Positions 34,248 through 44,156 of a stretch of DNA of 64,000 nucleotides are shown piece by piece (positions within the stretch are counted from its first letter, which is position 1; each line of letters opens with the position of its first letter). A model generated the notes under the pieces. That model did no database searches and was not told where the DNA came from. It saw nothing but the letters and a program-made list of their open reading frames with translations. The stretch is from positions 62,001 to 126,000 of the forward strand of contig CAVPWE010000006.1 in the NCBI GenBank assembly GCA_963709485.1, read 5' to 3'. The position numbers and the translations under genes are program-made. The stretch is from JAXDBM01 sp963709485. GTDB lineage: Bacteria > Desulfobacterota > Syntrophia > Syntrophales > Fen-1087.

Positions 34248-35348
34248 CTAATAATTTTGCAGTTTGTTCTTGGAGAAATTGAAGGCTGTAAGGAAAAGTA
34301 TGTTCGCTGTTGCGGTTTTCAGCTCGTATCTTTCGGCTTGGAGTCGTGAAGCCTCCAGTCGACATCCGTGCCCGCAGATAGATGGCATGCCACGAAACGG
34401 CCGGGGCCGCCTTTCCAGCGGAGGTTCCACCCGGTCGCAGGGATCGAACCGGAACGGGCAGCGGGGATGGAACGCGCATCCGGCTGGGGGATCCAGCGGG
34501 CTGGGAACATCTCCGTTCAGGATCATCCGTTTCCTCCTCACGGACGGGTCCGGAACGGGGATCGCCGAGAGCAGTGCCTGCGTGTAGGGATGGAGCGGGT
34601 TTTCATAAAGATTGTCACTGCCCGCCAGTTCGACAATCTTGCCGAGATACATGACCGCCACGCGGTCGCTCATGTGGCGAACCACGCTGAGATCATGGCT
34701 GATGAATATATAGGTCAACCCGAACTGCCCCTGCAGCTCCCTCAGGAGGTTCAGGATCTGCGCCTGGATGGAGACATCAAGGGCGGAAACGGGTTCATCC
34801 GCGATGATCAGCTTCGGCTTCAGGGCAATGGCACGGGCGATGCCGATGCGCTGACGCTGGCCGCCGCTGAACTCATGAGGGTACCGCCCCATCTGCTCCC
34901 TGTTCAAACCGACCACCTGCATCAGCGCGGCGACCTTTTCGTCGATGCCTTCCGCGCCGTCAAAGCCGTGTATCCGGAGCGGCTCCCCGATGATGCTTGC
35001 CGCCGTTCGTCTCGGATTCAGTGACGAATAAGGATCCTGAAAAACAAGCTGTACTTTTCTGCGATAGTCTTTCAAGGAGGCTTTCGAGAGAGCCAGCACA
35101 TCATCATTTTCAAAGGCGAGCGTCCCCTCTGTGGGTTCATCGATCCTCACAATCATGCGTCCCAGCGTTGTTTTGCCGCAGCCGCTTTCTCCGACCAGGC
35201 CCAGAGTTTCCCCTCGATAAACCTCCAGGGAAACGCCGTCCAGCGCTCGGACAATGCCCTGTTGACCCGTCAGAATTCCGCCGCGAACGGCATAATGCTT
35301 CTTCAGATTTTGAATCCTGAGAAGGACGGCGGAATCACCCCTATTCAT
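34248..35348 (-). CDS. oppF: Oligopeptide ABC transporter ATP-binding protein OppF
   Basis: 366 residues from ATG 35348, overlapping the oppD end. Walker A GESGCGKTTLG, signature FSGGQRQRIGIARA and Walker B IADEPVSALD are intact. The C-terminal oligopeptide-transporter domain has the four-Cys iron-sulphur-like pattern CAFHPRC, PCD and CGHGC. It powers peptide or nickel uptake together with OppD. No opp permease or binding-protein gene is present in the window. The C-terminal tail (LTAFNFSKNKLQNY) is atypical and may be extended by a lost stop. Confidence 0.92.
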   Translation of the reverse strand: MNRGDSAVLLRIQNLKKHYAVRGGILTGQQGIVRALDGVSLEVYRGETLGLVGESGCGKTTLGRMIVRIDEPTEGTLAFENDDVLALSKASLKDYRRKVQLVFQDPYSSLNPRRTAASIIGEPLRIHGFDGAEGIDEKVAALMQVVGLNREQMGRYPHEFSGGQRQRIGIARAIALKPKLIIADEPVSALDVSIQAQILNLLRELQGQFGLTYIFISHDLSVVRHMSDRVAVMYLGKIVELAGSDNLYENPLHPYTQALLSAIPVPDPSVRRKRMILNGDVPSPLDPPAGCAFHPRCPFRFDPCDRVEPPLERRPRPFRGMPSICGHGCRLEASRLQAERYELKTATANILFLTAFNFSKNKLQNY

Positions 35349-36315
35349 ATTTCCAGCACCTGACTGCATGCACTCCAGTATTCCTTTTCAAATCCGGGTC
35401 CCGGTGACGGCAGACATCCATCACCTCCCGGCACCGCTCCTGAAAACGGCACCCTTGGAGAAGCTGATAAAGGGGAGGAAGCGTTCCCGGAATCACCGGC
35501 AGGGCAGACTGTCCGGCCCTGCTGCGGCGAAGCCTCGGGATGGAGGCCGTAAGGCCCCGGGAATAGGGGTGCAGGGGGTTGGAAAACACCTCTTCCGCCG
35601 GGCCGTATTCGACGATCTGTCCCGCGTACATGACGGCCACCGACTGCGCCACTTCGGCAACAATGCCCAGATCATGGGTAATCAGGATAACGGATGTGCC
35701 GATCTCCTCCTTCAGCCGGCCGATCAGATCGAGGATCTGCGCCTGGATGGTGACGTCGAGCGCGGTCGTCGGCTCGTCCGCCAGCATCAGGCCCGGCTCA
35801 CAGGCAATCGCCATCGCAATCATCACCCGCTGACGCATCCCGCCGCTCATCTGGTGCGGATACTCTCTGGCGCGCCGTTCCGGTGCCGCGATGCCCACGA
35901 GTTTCAGCATCTCCACGGCCCGGTCCAGCGCGTCCCGGCCGGACAGGCCCTGGTGCAGCCGGATCACTTCCGCAATCTGGTCCCCGATTCGAAACACCGG
36001 GTTGAGGCTGGTCATGGGCTCCTGAAAGATCATGGATATGTCCCTGCCGCGGACCCGGCGCATTTCCTCTTCCGTGAGCCGCAGGAGATCGAAGTCCCTG
36101 AAGCGGATGCGACCCGAGACAATCTTTCCGGGGGGATCGGGAATGAGCCTCATCACGCTCAGCGCCAGTACCGTTTTGCCGCAGCCCGATTCTCCGACAA
36201 TGCCCAGGGTGTCTCCCTGCGTGAGGGTAACATCCACAGCGTCGACCGCTTTGACAACGCCTTTCGGGGTATCGAAAAATGTCCTGAGATCGGCGATATC
36301 CAGGATCACGCCCAT
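35341..36315 (-). CDS. oppD: Oligopeptide ABC transporter ATP-binding protein OppD
   Basis: 324 residues. Walker A GESGCGKTVL, signature MSGGMRQRVMIAMA, Walker B LADEPTTALD and the C-terminal Opp domain CRFQERC...CRHRDPDL. It forms the heterodimeric ATPase with OppF; their ends overlap by 8 nt. It starts 3 nt after the broken pepA, linking peptide uptake and peptide hydrolysis in one transcript. Confidence 0.94.
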   Translation of the reverse strand: MGVILDIADLRTFFDTPKGVVKAVDAVDVTLTQGDTLGIVGESGCGKTVLALSVMRLIPDPPGKIVSGRIRFRDFDLLRLTEEEMRRVRGRDISMIFQEPMTSLNPVFRIGDQIAEVIRLHQGLSGRDALDRAVEMLKLVGIAAPERRAREYPHQMSGGMRQRVMIAMAIACEPGLMLADEPTTALDVTIQAQILDLIGRLKEEIGTSVILITHDLGIVAEVAQSVAVMYAGQIVEYGPAEEVFSNPLHPYSRGLTASIPRLRRSRAGQSALPVIPGTLPPLYQLLQGCRFQERCREVMDVCRHRDPDLKRNTGVHAVRCWKYE

Positions 36316-36318
36316 GGG

Positions 36319-37841
36319 CTACCGTCCCCTCCCCTCCCCGTGTCGGGCAGCCGCCTCCCGCAGAAACCGAACCATGAGGCGGACACCCACTCCGGATGCC
36401 CCCTTCGGAATGTAAGGCCTGTCCTTTGCCAGCCAGGAAGGACCAGCGATGTCCAGGTGGACCCAGGGAACGTTATCGACAAACTGCTTCAGGAAGGCGG
36501 CGGCCGTGATGGCCCCCCCTGCCCTGCCGCCGGAATTCTTGAAATCCGCAATGTCGCTTTTGATCAGTTCGTCATAGTCTTCCCAGAGCGGCAATTCCCA
36601 GACCCGCTCGCCAGTCATATCCGCAGCCGCCCGAATGTCCGACTTCAGCGCCTCGCCCGTGCCCATCATGCCGATCACATGATCGCCGAGGGCGACGATG
36701 CAGGCGCCGGTCAACGTGGCCAGATCGATCACTGCCGCAGGCTTGTAACGCAGGGCGTATGTCAGGGCATCCGCAAGGATCAGCCTTCCCTCGGCGTCCG
36801 TCGTGATCACTTCGATGGTCCGGCCCGACAGGGACTTCAGGATGTCTCCGGGTTTGTATGCCCTCCCACCGGGAAGATTTTCAGTGGCCGGGATCAGCCC
36901 GACCACATGGACCGGCAGCTTCAGGTCCGCGGCGGCCATGATCGCACCCATCACCGCGGCGCCGCCGGCCATGTCTGTTTTCATCTCATCCATTTTCTCG
37001 GATGGCTTGATGGAAATGCCGCCGCTGTCGAAGGTCAGGCCTTTCCCTACCAGAACGATCGGCGCACCGCTTTTTCGCCGCCCCCGGTATTGGAGAATGA
37101 TGAACTTCGCCGGCTCGCTGCTCCCCCTGGCCACGCCGAGGAGCGCATTCATGCCGATTTTCTTCATTAGGGCAGCATCGAGGACCCGAAGTTTCACTGG
37201 CCTGCCCTCGGCAACGTTCGTGCCTCACGGCCAGATCGGAAGGGGTCATGTCATTGCCCGGCCTTGACACGAGGTCCCTGGCAAAGAAACCGCTTTCGCA
37301 ATAGCCTCGGCGGTTCTGGCGGCACTTCCTGATCACTTCAAGGCGTTCTTCATCGTCCTCGATGATATGCATATCCCGAATGTCCATCATGTATCTCGCG
37401 ATCGACGGTTTTATAGGGCGTAAACCGGTAGAGGCCGAGCAGCGCCCCTTCCACCACAGCTTCCGTCAATTCTGATGGCGACTGGTCCGGGAGGCAGTCG
37501 TCTATGGCAAGGGAGAATTCCTTCAGATTCAGCGCCCGGACCTGCCGGGCCGCTTTTGCGTATGCACCCCTCAGTTTTTCGGAATTGAAATCCGCCCGTT
37601 TTCCAAGGCCCACAATCACGATCCTCCTGCCCGGCATGGCGCCCCCCGTATAGAGCACGGAAACCTGGTATAGCTTCCCCTGGAAGTCTCCGGCGGCCAG
37701 GAGTTTCCCGATCAGTCCCCCGCAGGCCTGATCCAGAAGCCCGGCAGGCTCTTTCTCCAGAATGCCGTCTTCAAAATGGGCCGTCACCAGAGCCTCCGTC
37801 CGATATGTCGTCATCTTGCCGCGCCGAACATGAATTTTCAT
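36319..37841 (-). pseudogene. pepA: Leucyl aminopeptidase split by two frameshifts
   Basis: The N-terminal domain runs from 37841 to a point near 37385-37397 (…YRFTPYKTVDREI). The linker, with ARDLVSRPGNDMTPSDLA, is in a second frame. The catalytic domain is in a third frame from near 37222-37231 to 36319. Both shifts need one base skipped in the same direction. The catalytic residues are all there: VGKGLTFDSGGISIKPS, DMAGGAAV and TTDAEGRLILADAL. This is either a recent pseudogene or two sequence errors. An intact protein would be about 500 residues, the normal length. Confidence 0.88.
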
Positions 37842-37956
37842 TTTTTGCCCCTAGTTAAAGCGGTTTGATCGTGTCCCCGCCATCGTCGTGAAAATGCTTT
37901 ATCGCTTCACCCGGGCGGTGCATCCTCATGACACGCCTCCGCCCGCGTTATAGGTT

Positions 37957-39114
37957 TCAATCCCGGTGACGGCCGGAGTATTCCAGGATGGAAATGATGA
38001 TCGTGATCAGAAAAGCCTGCGCCACCAGAAGAATTCCATCGACGACCCTGGCATTTCTCAGGGCAATGGCACTGATCCCCAGCGTCGCGGAGACCAGGTA
38101 AATGAAGAGAACGACTTTTCTCCGGTCTCCCAAAACGGCAAAGAAGCGATGGTGCATGTGGTCCTTCCCCACGTAATCAATCCACTCCCTGAAGCTTTTG
38201 ACCTTTCCGGTGACGACGCGCTCCACGGTGATGTAGGACATATCGAATATCAGGACCCAGAAGATGAGAACTGGCGCGGCGAACGACACAATCGGATTGC
38301 TGTCGGACCACTCCCCTTTTACGGCCAGCGCCGCCAGCGTGAATCCGATGAAGATGCTTCCCGCATCCCCCAGGAAGATAAAAGCCTGACCCCGGGGTCT
38401 GAAGTTGTAGGGTAAAAACCCCAGGCAGCTCCCCAGCATGGCCAGCGCGACCCAGCCCATCAGGGGCTGGTGTGTCTGAAAGGCGGCAATGCCCAGAAAA
38501 AAGGAGACGATGGCGCCGAGACCGGCAGCCAGCCCGTCCATGCCGTCCGCAAAATTCATGGCATTGGTGATGCCCACGATCCACAGGATGGTGAAAAGGC
38601 AGTTCAAAGCGTATCCCCACGTCGTCTTGACGGGAAAAAGCTCCAGGACGACCCCTCCGTAAATCAGGGCGATGACCACGGCGACCTGCACAGCAAGCTT
38701 CAGTCTCGCGGAAAGCCCCTTCCAGTCGTCGATGAGGCTCACCAGAGCGACGACAGCGCTGCCGGCCAGGAGAAACAGATATTCCCTGTCCAGGATCATG
38801 TTCGCCGTCAGCGCTGCGATGAACGCGACGAGGACCGCCAAACCGCCGAGCAGCGGCGTGCTCCTTTCATGAATCTTTCTGCCCCCCGGCCCGTCCACGA
38901 AGTCGAGAATGTTGAACTTCAGTGCGATTCTTCTGACAACCGGCGTCAGAAGGTGGGACAGCGTGAGGGAAAACAGCAGCACGTAGAGCCACCTGCCGAT
39001 GCTGCTGAAGAAATACGACCGGACGGGGGGCGCAAGCAGGGCAAGGAAAACGAAGATGGCCAGGATCCATGATGTCCAGTAGAAATCCCTTGTTCCATTT
39101 CCTGCCTTAAACAC
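37957..39114 (-). CDS. wecA: Undecaprenyl-phosphate glycosyl-1-phosphate transferase (WecA/MraY family)
   Basis: 385 residues, start GTG 39114 after GGGGAG. About ten membrane segments. The family motifs are VDGPGGRKIH, LIDDWKGLS (Mg-binding), NAMNFADGMDGLAAG, GDAGSIF and KDHMHHR. It transfers a sugar-1-phosphate (usually GlcNAc or a related HexNAc) to undecaprenyl phosphate and starts the glycan. This is the probable initiating step for the cluster upstream, and it overlaps the DegT gene by 8 nt. Confidence 0.92.
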   Translation of the reverse strand: MFKAGNGTRDFYWTSWILAIFVFLALLAPPVRSYFFSSIGRWLYVLLFSLTLSHLLTPVVRRIALKFNILDFVDGPGGRKIHERSTPLLGGLAVLVAFIAALTANMILDREYLFLLAGSAVVALVSLIDDWKGLSARLKLAVQVAVVIALIYGGVVLELFPVKTTWGYALNCLFTILWIVGITNAMNFADGMDGLAAGLGAIVSFFLGIAAFQTHQPLMGWVALAMLGSCLGFLPYNFRPRGQAFIFLGDAGSIFIGFTLAALAVKGEWSDSNPIVSFAAPVLIFWVLIFDMSYITVERVVTGKVKSFREWIDYVGKDHMHHRFFAVLGDRRKVVLFIYLVSATLGISAIALRNARVVDGILLVAQAFLITIIISILEYSGRHRD

Positions 39115-40174
39115 TTGTGCTACTCCCCGCGCAGGCAGCCCTGATCCCGTCGATGATGGAGCGCATGTCCTGATCCGTCAGGGACGGATAAATCGGGATG
39201 GAGACAGCCCTTTCCTGAATTCGACTGGTCACGGCGTACCCCGGCAGTCCAAGATATTCGTGCAGGGGCTTGAAAACCGGCCTTCGGCAATCGACCCCGA
39301 CTGCTCCCATCCGTGCCATAAAGTCATCCGAATGGTCCAGGAGTATGACATAGCGGTAATTGACATGGTCGCGCCCCGGAGGCTTGACGGGAATCTGAAT
39401 CCCCACATCCGGCAGGCAGCGATCGTATTGCCCGGCGATCTCTCTCCTCCTTTGAATGAACCGCTGAAGTTTCCCGAGCTGGCTTCTTCCCAGGGCCGCC
39501 TGGAGATCGGTCATCTTGTAATTGTAGCGGACCCGGTCATCCTTTTTTTCGTCATAGTCCCTCAGATCCCTGATTTTTTCGATCAGATCGGGCCGACTGG
39601 AAAGAACCATTCCCCCTTCCCCCGTCGCGATCATTTTCGTCGCATAAAATGAAAACACGGAAAGGGCGCCCATTGCTCCCGCGCAGGCGCCTTGATAGCG
39701 GCTTCCAATGGACTGGGCGCAGTCTTCGATGACCGGGACGCCGAGGGAGATGATTTCGGACAGATCCGCCGGCAGTCCGAACATGTGCGGGACGATGATG
39801 GCCTTGGTCTTTTTTGTTAGGCGTTTTCTAGCGTCCCGCGGGTTTATATTGAATGTATCTTCTTCAATGTCAGCGATGACCGGCGTGGCACGGACATGAC
39901 GGATTGCGTGAAGGAGAGCTACACAGACGTAGCCGGGAATGATCACCTCGTCCCCTTCGTCGATACCGAGGCTGACCAGGGCCAGGTGCAGCGCCGCGGT
40001 CCCGGAGCTGACGGCGGCCGCATCCCCGGCACCGATACAGGCGGACATCTCCTCTTCGAAGGCATGGACCTGTTCTCCCTGAACCAGCCTGCCCGATTCC
40101 AGGATCCGGGCAACGGCCTTAATGTCTTCCGTGTCGATGGTCGGCCGGGAATGGGGAATCATCGCTTCAGACAT
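39107..40174 (-). CDS. DegT/DnrJ/EryC1 aminotransferase
   Basis: 355 residues from ATG 40174 (MSEAMIPHSRP), which overlaps the previous stop. It is a PLP enzyme that adds an amino group to a 3- or 4-keto nucleotide sugar. The Schiff-base Lys is in SFYATKMIATGEGGM, and SSGTAALHLAL and EDCAQSIG contact the cofactor. No dehydratase or ketosugar dehydrogenase lies in the window, so its substrate must come from elsewhere. Confidence 0.92.
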   Translation of the reverse strand: MSEAMIPHSRPTIDTEDIKAVARILESGRLVQGEQVHAFEEEMSACIGAGDAAAVSSGTAALHLALVSLGIDEGDEVIIPGYVCVALLHAIRHVRATPVIADIEEDTFNINPRDARKRLTKKTKAIIVPHMFGLPADLSEIISLGVPVIEDCAQSIGSRYQGACAGAMGALSVFSFYATKMIATGEGGMVLSSRPDLIEKIRDLRDYDEKKDDRVRYNYKMTDLQAALGRSQLGKLQRFIQRRREIAGQYDRCLPDVGIQIPVKPPGRDHVNYRYVILLDHSDDFMARMGAVGVDCRRPVFKPLHEYLGLPGYAVTSRIQERAVSIPIYPSLTDQDMRSIIDGIRAACAGSSTSV

Positions 40175-40784
40175 TGATGAACAGCCGCAGGGGCATGAAT
40201 CCTTCGGCAAACTGCACGCGTCCCTGTGTTCCCCTGAACATGGCCGTCGCTCTCACGACGTCGACCATGGACAGGCCTTCGATGTTTGTCTTCATCACCT
40301 GAGACTGGTGCGCAACCAGCATCGAGATTTTACCTTCAATCGTCTCCTTGATGTCGACAAAGACGGTGGGGGAAAAATTCTGGCTGGTGGGCCCCTCGTA
40401 AAACAGGACGTTTCTCACATAGCGCGTTGCGGTAACGGCGGCCCGGTTCAGAGCGCGGTGATCCTGGTGGGTATCGTCATCGTGATTGACAAAAATGAAA
40501 TCGGGACAAACCTTACGGATGACGGATTCGATGTCCTGAACCATTTCGTTCATGCGCGGGGACAGGTCCGTGTCCCGGTAACCGCCCCAGATCAGGCTCC
40601 TGGGCTTGAGCAGACTCAGCGCCCGGTTCTGCTCATCCCTTCGGACGGCGGCGTCCCCGCCGTGCTGCCCTTCCGTCATCACCAGCATGTGAACCTCATG
40701 GCCCTGCTGGACGTACTTCAGAAGCGTGCCGGCGCAGCCGGCCTCGATATCGTCGGGGTGGGCCCCGATGGCAAGTATTTTCAA
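40167..40784 (-). CDS. PIG-L (LmbE-like) deacetylase
   Basis: 205 residues. Zinc-site motif AHPDDIEAGCAG, later acid loop DDDTHQDHRALNRA. This family removes acetyl groups from N-acetyl sugars in lipid-linked or nucleotide form. Between WbqC and DegT genes, it suggests production of an amino sugar that is then modified. The exact substrate is unknown. Confidence 0.9.
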   Translation of the reverse strand: MKILAIGAHPDDIEAGCAGTLLKYVQQGHEVHMLVMTEGQHGGDAAVRRDEQNRALSLLKPRSLIWGGYRDTDLSPRMNEMVQDIESVIRKVCPDFIFVNHDDDTHQDHRALNRAAVTATRYVRNVLFYEGPTSQNFSPTVFVDIKETIEGKISMLVAHQSQVMKTNIEGLSMVDVVRATAMFRGTQGRVQFAEGFMPLRLFINV

Positions 40785-41464
40785 TGTTCCCCCCTTAAAA
40801 TCCGCAGGCTCTCGCGGCCGTGGTTAAAAATCAGGTCAATGACCGACATGAAAGAGATAAAATCACCGAACTGCTGCCGGTAGACGGGGTGGCGGTATTC
40901 CTGGAACAGGACGCTGACCCGGTGCCGCAGGTACTTTTCCATGTCCATGTATCCGTGGCCGCCACTGCCGGCCAGGTAGGTGTCGGCGCCGAAGTGCCTC
41001 GTGATGGCGATGAGCCGATCGTCCGGGTCTTCGGGGAACTCCCCCGTCTCGGACGCGACGTGGATCGGCGTTTCGATGCCGAGAACGCCCGACAGCCCCC
41101 TGACCACGTGAATGTTGAGCTGCGCGATGGTCTGCCACTGCCGCGTCCAGACCTCCTCCAGGAAGGGCTCCAGCAGGGACCAGTGCGGCGCCTTCCGGTA
41201 ATTGGTCGTTATCGCCTGCTTCTGTCGGTGCTGCCATTTTTCACGGCTGTTGACGGCGACTTCGCGGATCGACTGGGGGTAGTGGTACGTCACCGGCACG
41301 GTCAGCCACTGCCAACCGTCGGCTGTCTTGATCCGGTTGCGGTTCTGCCACTCGTTTTTCTTATACTGCACCGTGTCGAGAAGGACAAACACGTCGGCCT
41401 GAGCGATCTTGTCGAAGTAGCCCAGCCAGGGCATGTACTGGGGCTGATGGATGGAGACGATCAT
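40781..41464 (-). CDS. wbqC: WbqC-like protein
   Basis: 227 residues. IHQPQYMPWLGYFDKIAQADVF at the N-terminus and LAGSGGHGYMD near the end are the family signature. WbqC-like proteins occur in O-antigen loci and are thought to act as acyl or aminoacyl transferases on sugar amino groups; this is not well established. Its coupling to the PIG-L gene (4-nt overlap) fits modification of a freed amine. Confidence 0.85.
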   Translation of the reverse strand: MIVSIHQPQYMPWLGYFDKIAQADVFVLLDTVQYKKNEWQNRNRIKTADGWQWLTVPVTYHYPQSIREVAVNSREKWQHRQKQAITTNYRKAPHWSLLEPFLEEVWTRQWQTIAQLNIHVVRGLSGVLGIETPIHVASETGEFPEDPDDRLIAITRHFGADTYLAGSGGHGYMDMEKYLRHRVSVLFQEYRHPVYRQQFGDFISFMSVIDLIFNHGRESLRILRGEH

Positions 41465-41492
41465 TCGGCTTTCACCGGCCGGCCTGCGCGCT

Positions 41493-42926
41493 TCATGGCG
41501 ACAGACTCACGAAGATCGGGTTGGAAACAATTGTTCCGGCGCCGCGCATGTCCATCCGGTAATAGGTTTTCCCGCCCGGACGGATCATATTGTCTTCATA
41601 TTCGATTTGCAGCGGCAGGAAGTCCTCGAAGGTCCCGATAACCTCCCCTCCCCGGATCAGGCGGATCTTCACCGGACCCGGCAGGTTATTTTCTGAAGAC
41701 AGGGCAATCCGGATTCGGGGGGCGCCCCGCAGCGATATCTCCCCGCCTGAAATGGCCTTGACGGCCGTGTCGGCCGAAGACACGCAAAATTCGTCCATTC
41801 GGGCCATTTGGGGGAACTTCCCGCGAAGGGCGTACATACGGCCATCCCGCATGGCCGCCAGCACCGCCCTTTTGTTCTTTTCCGTCACAAAAAAGACGGT
41901 CTGGAAATTTCCCAGCCGCTCGCCGCTCTCCCCTTCCCGGTGATAATCGGCTGTGGCGATGCCCCAAACCGGTCGGGTGCGAAGACCGCGGCAGTAATCC
42001 CTGAGCACCGTATCCCAGATGCCACCCGGCTCCGTTACCCCGATGGTGTCGCCGTAGAGGGCCGAGAAGCCCGTGTAGCCATGAGACTCCCGCAGAACCT
42101 CCGGGTACGGGCGCGTACTGACCTGAATCGGTCCCAGCCTGCGGACACCGGATCGGGTCTCCGGGTAATTCCAGAATGTCAGGCCGCCCCTGCCTTTCAC
42201 GTAATCGATCAGGAGCTGATAGGGCGCCATGCCCTGGTCCCCCCGGTACGCGTCGTACGGGGAATTCCTGAACGGGTTGCTGTTTATAATCAAAAGGACG
42301 GCCAAAGTCAAAACAATGATGCCGGCGACGCGCCATCTTCCCCGCCAGAACAGCATGATCAGTGCGATCAGCCCGGCGGCGGAGAAGAAAAGGATGGCGG
42401 GCAGATCATGAACGAGAAATCGAATGGAGCTGCGGTTGTGAAGGACGGGCAGCTCCTCGTAGTCGATGGGCATCTCCATGCCGACGGTCAGAATCCGCCG
42501 CTCGTGGTTGTGCGCCGTCAGATCGCCGGTGAGCGGGTGACCCGTCCAGTAGTAGAAGGCCGTGCTCAGCGAGCCGGGAATGATTACCATGTCGGGATGC
42601 TTCCGCTCCGCTTCCCGGATCGCCCGAAGGTACCTGCCGGCGCCTTCCTTCAGGATGGAATTCCGTTGTTCCCTCTTTTTCAGGACATTTCGAAAAGGCG
42701 GCACGCCATACTCCATGACCACCAGATCGTGGTCGCCGAGGATCACCGCGCCCATTCCCCGCTCGCGGGCCATCCCGGCCAGCGCCTCCACATCATACGC
42801 CCCGTCGCTGAAGGTGGTCCTCAGGTCCATGAGTCCGCGGACCTGCAGGTACTCCGAACCGTGGGAGAACGGTGCTCCGGCGGTCAGAAAGGCGCACAGA
42901 ACCAGGAGGGGCGCCAATATTCTCAT
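41493..42926 (-). CDS. PHP-domain-like membrane protein, degenerate
   Basis: 477 residues from ATG 42926. It has a signal peptide, a PHP-like start (RTTFSDGAYDVEALAGMARERGMGAVILGDHD), two central membrane helices, and a later ADYHREGESGERLGNFQTVFF. Classical PHP phosphoesterases open with HxH; here the two His are lacking (GLMDLRT), and the usual Glu of PGxE is Ser (IPGSLST). The enzymatic role is therefore doubtful. It may be an export or sensing protein linked to the glycan locus. Confidence 0.6.
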   Translation of the reverse strand: MRILAPLLVLCAFLTAGAPFSHGSEYLQVRGLMDLRTTFSDGAYDVEALAGMARERGMGAVILGDHDLVVMEYGVPPFRNVLKKREQRNSILKEGAGRYLRAIREAERKHPDMVIIPGSLSTAFYYWTGHPLTGDLTAHNHERRILTVGMEMPIDYEELPVLHNRSSIRFLVHDLPAILFFSAAGLIALIMLFWRGRWRVAGIIVLTLAVLLIINSNPFRNSPYDAYRGDQGMAPYQLLIDYVKGRGGLTFWNYPETRSGVRRLGPIQVSTRPYPEVLRESHGYTGFSALYGDTIGVTEPGGIWDTVLRDYCRGLRTRPVWGIATADYHREGESGERLGNFQTVFFVTEKNKRAVLAAMRDGRMYALRGKFPQMARMDEFCVSSADTAVKAISGGEISLRGAPRIRIALSSENNLPGPVKIRLIRGGEVIGTFEDFLPLQIEYEDNMIRPGGKTYYRMDMRGAGTIVSNPIFVSLSP

Positions 42927-42945
42927 GACAATGGAAACCGGGATT

Positions 42946-44145
42946 TCAACCCTGGCTGGCACCCGTCGACATCGCATACAATTTCCCAATTTTCTCCACC
43001 ATCCGCTCCGCCGAATAGGTCTCCGCTCTGCGCCTGCCCTCCCCTCCCATGGCCGCCCGCATCTCGCCGTCATTCAGAAGCCGCAGGATCGCAGCGGCAA
43101 GGGCGCCGGCATCACCGGGCGGAACGAGCAGACCGTTCTTGTCATCCTCGACCAGGTCCGTGATGCCGCCGGTCCGGCTGGCGACGACCGCCTTGGAAAG
43201 GGCCATGGCCTCGACCAGTACACGCCCCATGCCCTCGTTCAGAGAGGGTAGCGCAAACACGTCGAAAGCGGACATGACCGCCGCCACATCGGGGCGCCAT
43301 CCGGGAAAGTGGACCTTCCCGGCCAGACCAAGCGCCTCGGCCTGCTCCAGGAGCTTGTTCTTCAATTCGCCGTCACCCAGAAAAACAAAGGTTGTGTCCG
43401 GACGAACCGCCAGTATTTTCGCGGTCGCATCGATCAGGTGCATATGGCCTTTGACGGGCGTCAGCCGGCCGGCTGTGCCCACGACAAGATCGCCCGAGGG
43501 GATATCCAACTCCGCCCGGATCTTCATTCGATCATGGAGGGTTGCGTCAAAAAGGGAAAGATCGACGCCGCTGTGAATCTTCACAAACTTATCCCGGGGC
43601 GCGATGCGAAAGCGCAAATGATCGTCCCTCTCCTGGCTGGTCAGCGCAATAATGCGATCCGTGATCCATGCCGTTATTCTTTCAAGCGTCACATAAAGCT
43701 TCGTCTCCAGGGGGCCGAAATACCCCCAGAAGACATGTCCGTGGGGAGTATGGACGATGAAGGGGACGCGGCACAGCCAAGCCGCCCAGCGCCCCAGGAT
43801 GCCCGCCTTGGAGGTGTGGGTGTGGACGATTTTCGGCTTTTCAACCCGGAAGATGCGCAGCAGTTCCAGGAAAGCCGACAGGTCGCCTCCCGGTCTCAGA
43901 TTTCTGACCAGACAGTGGACCCTGACGATCCGGATTCCGGCTCTCTCCGCCCTTTCCAGGTTCGCCCGGACGGCCTCCCGTTCCCGTTCCCCCAACTGCG
44001 ACTCATCGGACGGGCCACTGACCAGTACGAGGTCGTAGCCGGCCCGGCTCAAACCGATGAGCGTGAGGTATGTGTTTTCCGCCGACCCCCCCTTGTCGAA
44101 CCGGGTGATGACATGGATCACCTTGGCTTTACTCGGTTTCAACAA
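42946..44145 (-). CDS. Glycosyltransferase family 4
   Basis: About 400 residues from TTG 44145, chosen because GAGG precedes it and it lies after the asnB stop. GT-B fold: N-terminal RFDKGGSAENTYLTLIGLSRAG, C-terminal VGTAGRLTPVKGH and the E-x7-E motif EGMGRVLVEAMALSK. It transfers a sugar from a nucleotide donor to the growing lipid-linked glycan in the cytoplasm. Linkage unknown. Confidence 0.92.
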   Translation of the reverse strand: MLKPSKAKVIHVITRFDKGGSAENTYLTLIGLSRAGYDLVLVSGPSDESQLGEREREAVRANLERAERAGIRIVRVHCLVRNLRPGGDLSAFLELLRIFRVEKPKIVHTHTSKAGILGRWAAWLCRVPFIVHTPHGHVFWGYFGPLETKLYVTLERITAWITDRIIALTSQERDDHLRFRIAPRDKFVKIHSGVDLSLFDATLHDRMKIRAELDIPSGDLVVGTAGRLTPVKGHMHLIDATAKILAVRPDTTFVFLGDGELKNKLLEQAEALGLAGKVHFPGWRPDVAAVMSAFDVFALPSLNEGMGRVLVEAMALSKAVVASRTGGITDLVEDDKNGLLVPPGDAGALAAAILRLLNDGEMRAAMGGEGRRRAETYSAERMVEKIGKLYAMSTGASQG

Positions 44146-44156
44146 TGACCTGCCTC

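Noticed and set aside
35368..37170. A 600-codon open frame on the plus strand opposite oppD and pepA
   Set aside because: Composition rich in His, Arg and Pro without motifs; it mirrors the conserved minus-strand genes.
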